Shown here: positions 5,731 through 8,270 of the stretch, one piece after another
How the letters are laid out: each line of letters opens with the position of its first letter
Numbering within the stretch: position 1 is the stretch's first letter
From: Ruminococcus sp.
Lineage (GTDB): Bacteria; Bacillota; Clostridia; Oscillospirales; Acutalibacteraceae
Reading direction: 5' to 3'
Length of the DNA: 8,270 nt
NCBI GenBank assembly: GCA_004556705.1
Contig: SFGA01000063.1
Coordinates: forward strand, 1-8,270
The notes under the pieces: model-generated
What the model was told of the DNA's origin: nothing
The model's input: the letters and a program-made list of their open reading frames with translations, nothing else
Databases searched by the model: none
Translations under genes and position numbers: made by a program

Positions 5731-6659
5731 ACTTCTTTCCAGACAGCACGGCTGCCCGACATTTCAAGAACATCATAGGTATTGCCGTTTCGGATTTCCA
5801 ACAGCTTGTTATCATATTCTGTGTTGATTTCCTGAACAGCAGTCTGCATAGACTGTCCCGTTCCTGAGTCCTCTCCTGAAAAGAAGATACCGAACACCGA
5901 GCCGATGATAGCGGCGATCAGGCAAATTACGATAATCACAACAACCGCAACCCAACCTCCGGCAGCTATTGCGGCGACAAGCGCTTTAATTCCGGCAATA
6001 ATCGCTTTTACTGCGGCAATCGTAGCCTTTACTGCCGCCTTAACACCGGCAACGACCGCCTTTGCCGTAGCTTTTGCGGCTTGGGCGGCTTTCTGAGCTG
6101 CTTTCGCACTTGCCTTTGCGGTTTTCTGTGCCGCTTTTGCAGCCTGCTGTGAGGTCTTAATTGCTGTCTTTGCGGTTTTCTCGGCAGTCTTAATGGATTT
6201 CGTCGCCGTCTTTGCAGAGCCTTTGCCGACCGTCTTTATCTTTTTCTTTCCGGCTGAACGAGCAGACTGCTTTACGGTTTTCTCTGCTGATTTTTCCGCA
6301 GTCCTGACCGTTTTGCCGCCGATATTCTGAGATTGCTTCTGCAAAGCCTTTTCAGCCCGTTTTGCCTTGAAATTCTGAATACCGTCCTTTGTCTTGTAGA
6401 TATTTTCCTTTGTGGTTTTCACGCCTTTCCGTCCGGCTTTGTCAAATTGATGTGCGCCCTCGTGAACGGCAGTGTCAACTCCACGCTCGAACCTATCCGC
6501 AGCATATTCATCGGCGGAATTTTCGGCGGCAGATGTGCTGTGTTCGGCTTTATCTTTGGTAGAGATATACGCTTGTTTCATTCGCTGCCCGGCTACGGCA
6601 GCTTTGTCAATGGTCTTTATTGTACCTTTGACCGCATCTCTTGTTTTAATATCAGCCAT
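5682..6659 (-). CDS. CD1108-family ICE membrane protein, N-terminal part, truncated
   Basis: The start is the ATG at 6659, reading MADIKTRDAVKGTIKTIDKA, which has GGGAGG upstream; the frame runs 20 codons further up without support. The 325 residues comprise a charged N-terminal region (1-110), a long Ala/Lys/Thr-rich repetitive stretch (about 115-230), one membrane helix (about 236-260) and an outer segment (262-310). From SGSRAVWKEV onward the frame shifts: the last 15 residues, beginning WTIAKSS, are out-of-frame reading of the sequence that encodes the start of the CHAP part. Family members known to me are one protein with the CHAP domain at the C-terminus. The protein would anchor the hydrolase on the outside of the membrane for conjugation. 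As written, that link is lost unless frameshifting or a sequencing error is involved. Confidence 0.82.
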   Translation of the reverse strand: MADIKTRDAVKGTIKTIDKAAVAGQRMKQAYISTKDKAEHSTSAAENSADEYAADRFERGVDTAVHEGAHQFDKAGRKGVKTTKENIYKTKDGIQNFKAKRAEKALQKQSQNIGGKTVRTAEKSAEKTVKQSARSAGKKKIKTVGKGSAKTATKSIKTAEKTAKTAIKTSQQAAKAAQKTAKASAKAAQKAAQAAKATAKAVVAGVKAAVKATIAAVKAIIAGIKALVAAIAAGGWVAVVVIIVICLIAAIIGSVFGIFFSGEDSGTGQSMQTAVQEINTEYDNKLLEIRNGNTYDVLEMSGSRAVWKEVWTIAKSSFSKIYFGR

Positions 6660-6776
6660 ATAATAAACCTCCCTTCGTGGAAAATTAGAACGCAAAACAA
6701 GGTGAAAAGGTATAAACACCTTAACCCCTTGACCTTTGCATATAAAAAGTGGCTTGAAATAAGGGTTTTCGGCGGT

Positions 6777-7136
6777 CTAATTGTCCACGGCCGACCTCTT
6801 ATTTCGTTGATATTTCGCCTTGTTTTTCAGGTACATTATCCTTGCACACTCAGCACAGTATTTCTGCCTGTTACTGTGCTTTTCAATAGGAACACCGCAC
6901 CTTTCACAAACGGTTTTTGCCCTCGACATCAATATCTCTGCTTCCAGCTTTGGCTCTGCGGGCAATACCGCATTGCGGAAGTATTTGCAAAGCAGAGAGT
7001 AAGAAATAGACTGAACGCATACGCAGGGTTCTCCGTCATCAAGGAGCAGACAGTTTCCTCCGTCATAGTTTGCACAAAGACGCTTTATCAGGGCATTAGC
7101 TTTGTATCTCTGTCGCCCCGTCATTTGAGGGAGCAT
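6777..7136 (-). CDS. Cysteine-rich VLP-domain protein
   Basis: This small basic protein (119 residues) has two cysteine groups. The first is C21, C29, C38, C40 and C50 in the pattern around GNCLLLDDGEPCVCVQS. The second is a zinc-ribbon-like C77-x2-C80 and C94-x2-C97. The AVLP stretch (56-59) and spacing match the Cys_rich_VLP family often found in conjugative elements of Firmicutes. Function is not established; metal binding and possibly nucleic-acid binding are inferred. The start ATG at 7136 is chosen because GGTGG lies 5 bases upstream; a GTG at 7145 and an ATG at 7124 are alternatives. The gene overlaps the end of the sortase gene by about 40 bases, which suggests coupled translation. 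Confidence 0.83.
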   Translation of the reverse strand: MLPQMTGRQRYKANALIKRLCANYDGGNCLLLDDGEPCVCVQSISYSLLCKYFRNAVLPAEPKLEAEILMSRAKTVCERCGVPIEKHSNRQKYCAECARIMYLKNKAKYQRNKRSAVDN

Positions 7137-7914
7137 TGCTACCACCGCTTTCTGTTACTTTCTTTGCTACAACGACAAGCCTGCTGTTCTGACCGGAATA
7201 CTCACAGGTGGATAGCGTGATGAGCTTATCACCGTATTCGGCAGAAACGCCCGTATCGTAGAAAGCCTTTTCTTTGGCTCTTTGGATATACCCGTCAAAC
7301 TGCTCTTTTGTTGCTGCGTCCACAAACTGATAATACCTAAACTCATTTTCCGAGCCGGTATAAACCGCCGTCTTGAAAACAGCGATAACCTCATAGGTCT
7401 GTTTCACACAAAGCGTATCAAAGCGGAAGGTCTTGTGTTCCTCCCAAAATTCCTTGCTTTTGAACTTTTCAAGGTCGGAAAACATTGTACCGTTCTTCAT
7501 ATGATGACCGTAAACAATCAGGTTGTCCGACGGCTTATTCACATCACAGCTTTCGCTCATATAGGGACAGCCGTAATCGGTGTATTCCTTGTCAAAGCCG
7601 TGCTTCAGATAGAAGTTCGGCTCCTGCGGCGACTGCATAACGGGATAGTTGATTTGCGTACCGTCAATTCTTATCCACCCCACAATATCGCTGTTCTGCT
7701 CAAAGAGCTTTGTGTACTCAGAGAGCATTATCGCTTTCCCCTCCGTAGCTTCGACACTCTCGTTTGTTTCGCTTTCCTCTACGATTTCCGCAAGACTGTC
7801 GTAGATTTTCTCCTGCGTATGAGCTTCCTTGAAATGACGGTATATCATCACTCCGCTGAACATCATCACAAGCAGAAAAAAGCAGATGATTGAAACATAG
7901 ATATTCTTTTTCAT
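7096..7914 (-). CDS. srtB: Class B sortase
   Basis: This is a 272-residue membrane-anchored transpeptidase that would attach surface proteins to the cell wall. It has an N-terminal signal-anchor helix (about 5-25), a short linker and a class B sortase domain (about 65-252). Catalytic residues are visible: H137 in VYGHHMKNGTMF, C237 in LITLSTCEYSG and R245 in GQNSRLVVVA. WIRIDGTQINYPVMQ (80-94) is typical of the class B N-terminal strand region. A polar tail (253-272) follows the domain. The start ATG has GGAAAGG upstream. It lies between the VirB4-like ATPase and the cysteine-rich protein, as in many clostridial ICEs, where it may anchor an adhesin or a transfer-channel component. No substrate with a sorting motif is in the window. 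Confidence 0.94.
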   Translation of the reverse strand: MKKNIYVSIICFFLLVMMFSGVMIYRHFKEAHTQEKIYDSLAEIVEESETNESVEATEGKAIMLSEYTKLFEQNSDIVGWIRIDGTQINYPVMQSPQEPNFYLKHGFDKEYTDYGCPYMSESCDVNKPSDNLIVYGHHMKNGTMFSDLEKFKSKEFWEEHKTFRFDTLCVKQTYEVIAVFKTAVYTGSENEFRYYQFVDAATKEQFDGYIQRAKEKAFYDTGVSAEYGDKLITLSTCEYSGQNSRLVVVAKKVTESGGSNAPSNDGATEIQS

Positions 7915-7927
7915 TGCGTTTCCTTTC

Positions 7928-7966
7928 CGAAGCCGAGAGAGAGCTATGCGCTCTCTCCGGGCTTCG
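7928..7966 (-). other. Long hairpin over the ATPase stop codon, next to the sortase ribosome binding site
   Basis: CGAAGCC (7928-7934) pairs with GGCTTCG (7960-7966). After a 2x2 internal loop, GAGAGAGC pairs with GCTCTCTC, leaving a TATGC loop. The last codons and stop of the ATPase lie in the stem. On the minus strand the hairpin ends at the base before the sortase Shine-Dalgarno GGAAAGG, and there is no U-tract, so it is not an ordinary terminator. It could tune translation of the sortase or protect an mRNA end. Confidence 0.6.
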
Positions 7967-8270
7967 TGGTCATCAAACTGCCGACTTTCAGGAGTCCGTG
8001 TCCTGCTTCGACATTGGTGATATAGGACATCTGAAGATCGGAGATATTCAGAAGCTCTGCCAGCTTCAATCTGTCGGTTGAAGCCTGATTGAGCATAATG
8101 ATGAACTCGGAGTTGGCAAGCATCGTCCTCGCCGTATGGCTCTGCAAAAGGTCATCCACATTCTGTGTGATGCCCGTCGCATAGGCTCCGTACTTTCTTA
8201 CACGCTTCCAAAGGGTAAAGAGGAAGTTTGCACTGTACTCGTGCTGGAAAAGCAGGTAAATCTCATCAAT
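7944..8270 (-). CDS. VirB4/TraE-type conjugation ATPase, C-terminal end (partial)
   Basis: The gene enters from the right edge and only its last 108 residues are present. The first residues read IDEIYLLFQHEYSANF, where IDE looks like the Walker B acidic motif. They are followed by VRKYGAYATGITQNVDDLLQ and then ANSEFIIMLNQASTDR, a pattern typical of the C-terminal ATPase core of VirB4-like proteins. These hexameric motors power assembly of, and transport through, type IV secretion channels. The frame is open to the window edge, so the true start is outside. The end lies within a strong hairpin, 29 bases before the sortase start. No truncation is apparent at the C-terminus. Confidence 0.9.
   Translation of the reverse strand: MDEIYLLFQHEYSANFLFTLWKRVRKYGAYATGITQNVDDLLQSHTARTMLANSEFIIMLNQASTDRLKLAELLNISDLQMSYITNVEAGHGLLKVGSLMTTKPGESA

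Noticed and set aside
6333..7220. A 295-codon open frame on the plus strand
   Set aside because: It lies antisense to the CD1108-like and cysteine-rich genes, both of which have family features and good start sites. The translated product shows no recognisable domain.
7282..7893. A 203-codon open frame on the plus strand
   Set aside because: It is antisense to the sortase, whose catalytic His, Cys and Arg are all in place. It is a shadow frame.
1..8270. CRISPR arrays, tRNA or rRNA genes, and insertion sequences
   Set aside because: No regularly spaced repeats, cloverleaf-like segments, rRNA-like stretches or transposase reading frames were seen on either strand.

Overview
The window reads as part of an integrative conjugative element (ICE) or a close relative from a gut-type Firmicute, probably a clostridial lineage (Ruminococcaceae, Oscillospiraceae or Lachnospiraceae). 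The reasons are a VirB4-like ATPase, a class B sortase, a cysteine-rich VLP-type protein and a CD1108-like membrane/CHAP protein in a row on one strand. Promoters are of the sigma-A type, Shine-Dalgarno sites are strong and intrinsic terminators are compact. No ribosomal, tRNA, CRISPR or transposase sequence was seen. The species cannot be read from the window.

Right half (about 4984-8270, all minus strand): the transfer module. Reading in the direction of transcription from the right edge, it holds the C-terminal end of a VirB4/TraE-type ATPase, a class B sortase, a small cysteine-rich protein overlapping the sortase end, and then a CD1108-family protein. That last gene looks broken: an Ala/Lys-rich membrane N-terminal part (5682-6659) and a CHAP peptidoglycan hydrolase part (4984-5730) lie in different frames and overlap, as if a short segment between them had been deleted.

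Middle (4325-4985): a small XRE-type regulator runs on the plus strand and converges on the CHAP gene at a shared two-way terminator. Divergent from it is a strong minus-strand promoter. This promoter sits at the centre of a widely spaced 9-bp inverted repeat and feeds a leader of about 200 nt. The leader contains a possible 18-residue leader peptide, competing hairpins and an intrinsic terminator that ends just before the ribosome binding site of the next gene. This is the layout of an attenuator.

Left half (137-4324, minus strand): a signalling operon. It encodes a SLOG/YpsA-like nucleotide-binding-fold protein, a protein with about eight membrane segments and a histidine-kinase-like but apparently catalytically empty C-terminus, a complete sensor histidine kinase, and a NarL/LuxR-type response regulator. 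The last three genes are joined by ATGA overlaps, so they are probably co-translated. A second strong promoter lies just after the SLOG gene and shows that the membrane protein starts at a GTG (3710), not at the far upstream end of its open frame. A terminator (94-119) closes the operon, and one or two further terminators at the left edge face the other way.

Inferred working picture: the left and middle regions form a cargo signalling locus attached to the transfer module. The XRE protein and the leader would set expression of the SLOG gene, and through read-through part of the sensor operon. The membrane protein and kinase would sense an unknown signal and pass it to the response regulator. 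No obvious target gene for the regulator lies in the window, so its targets are either its own promoters or genes elsewhere.
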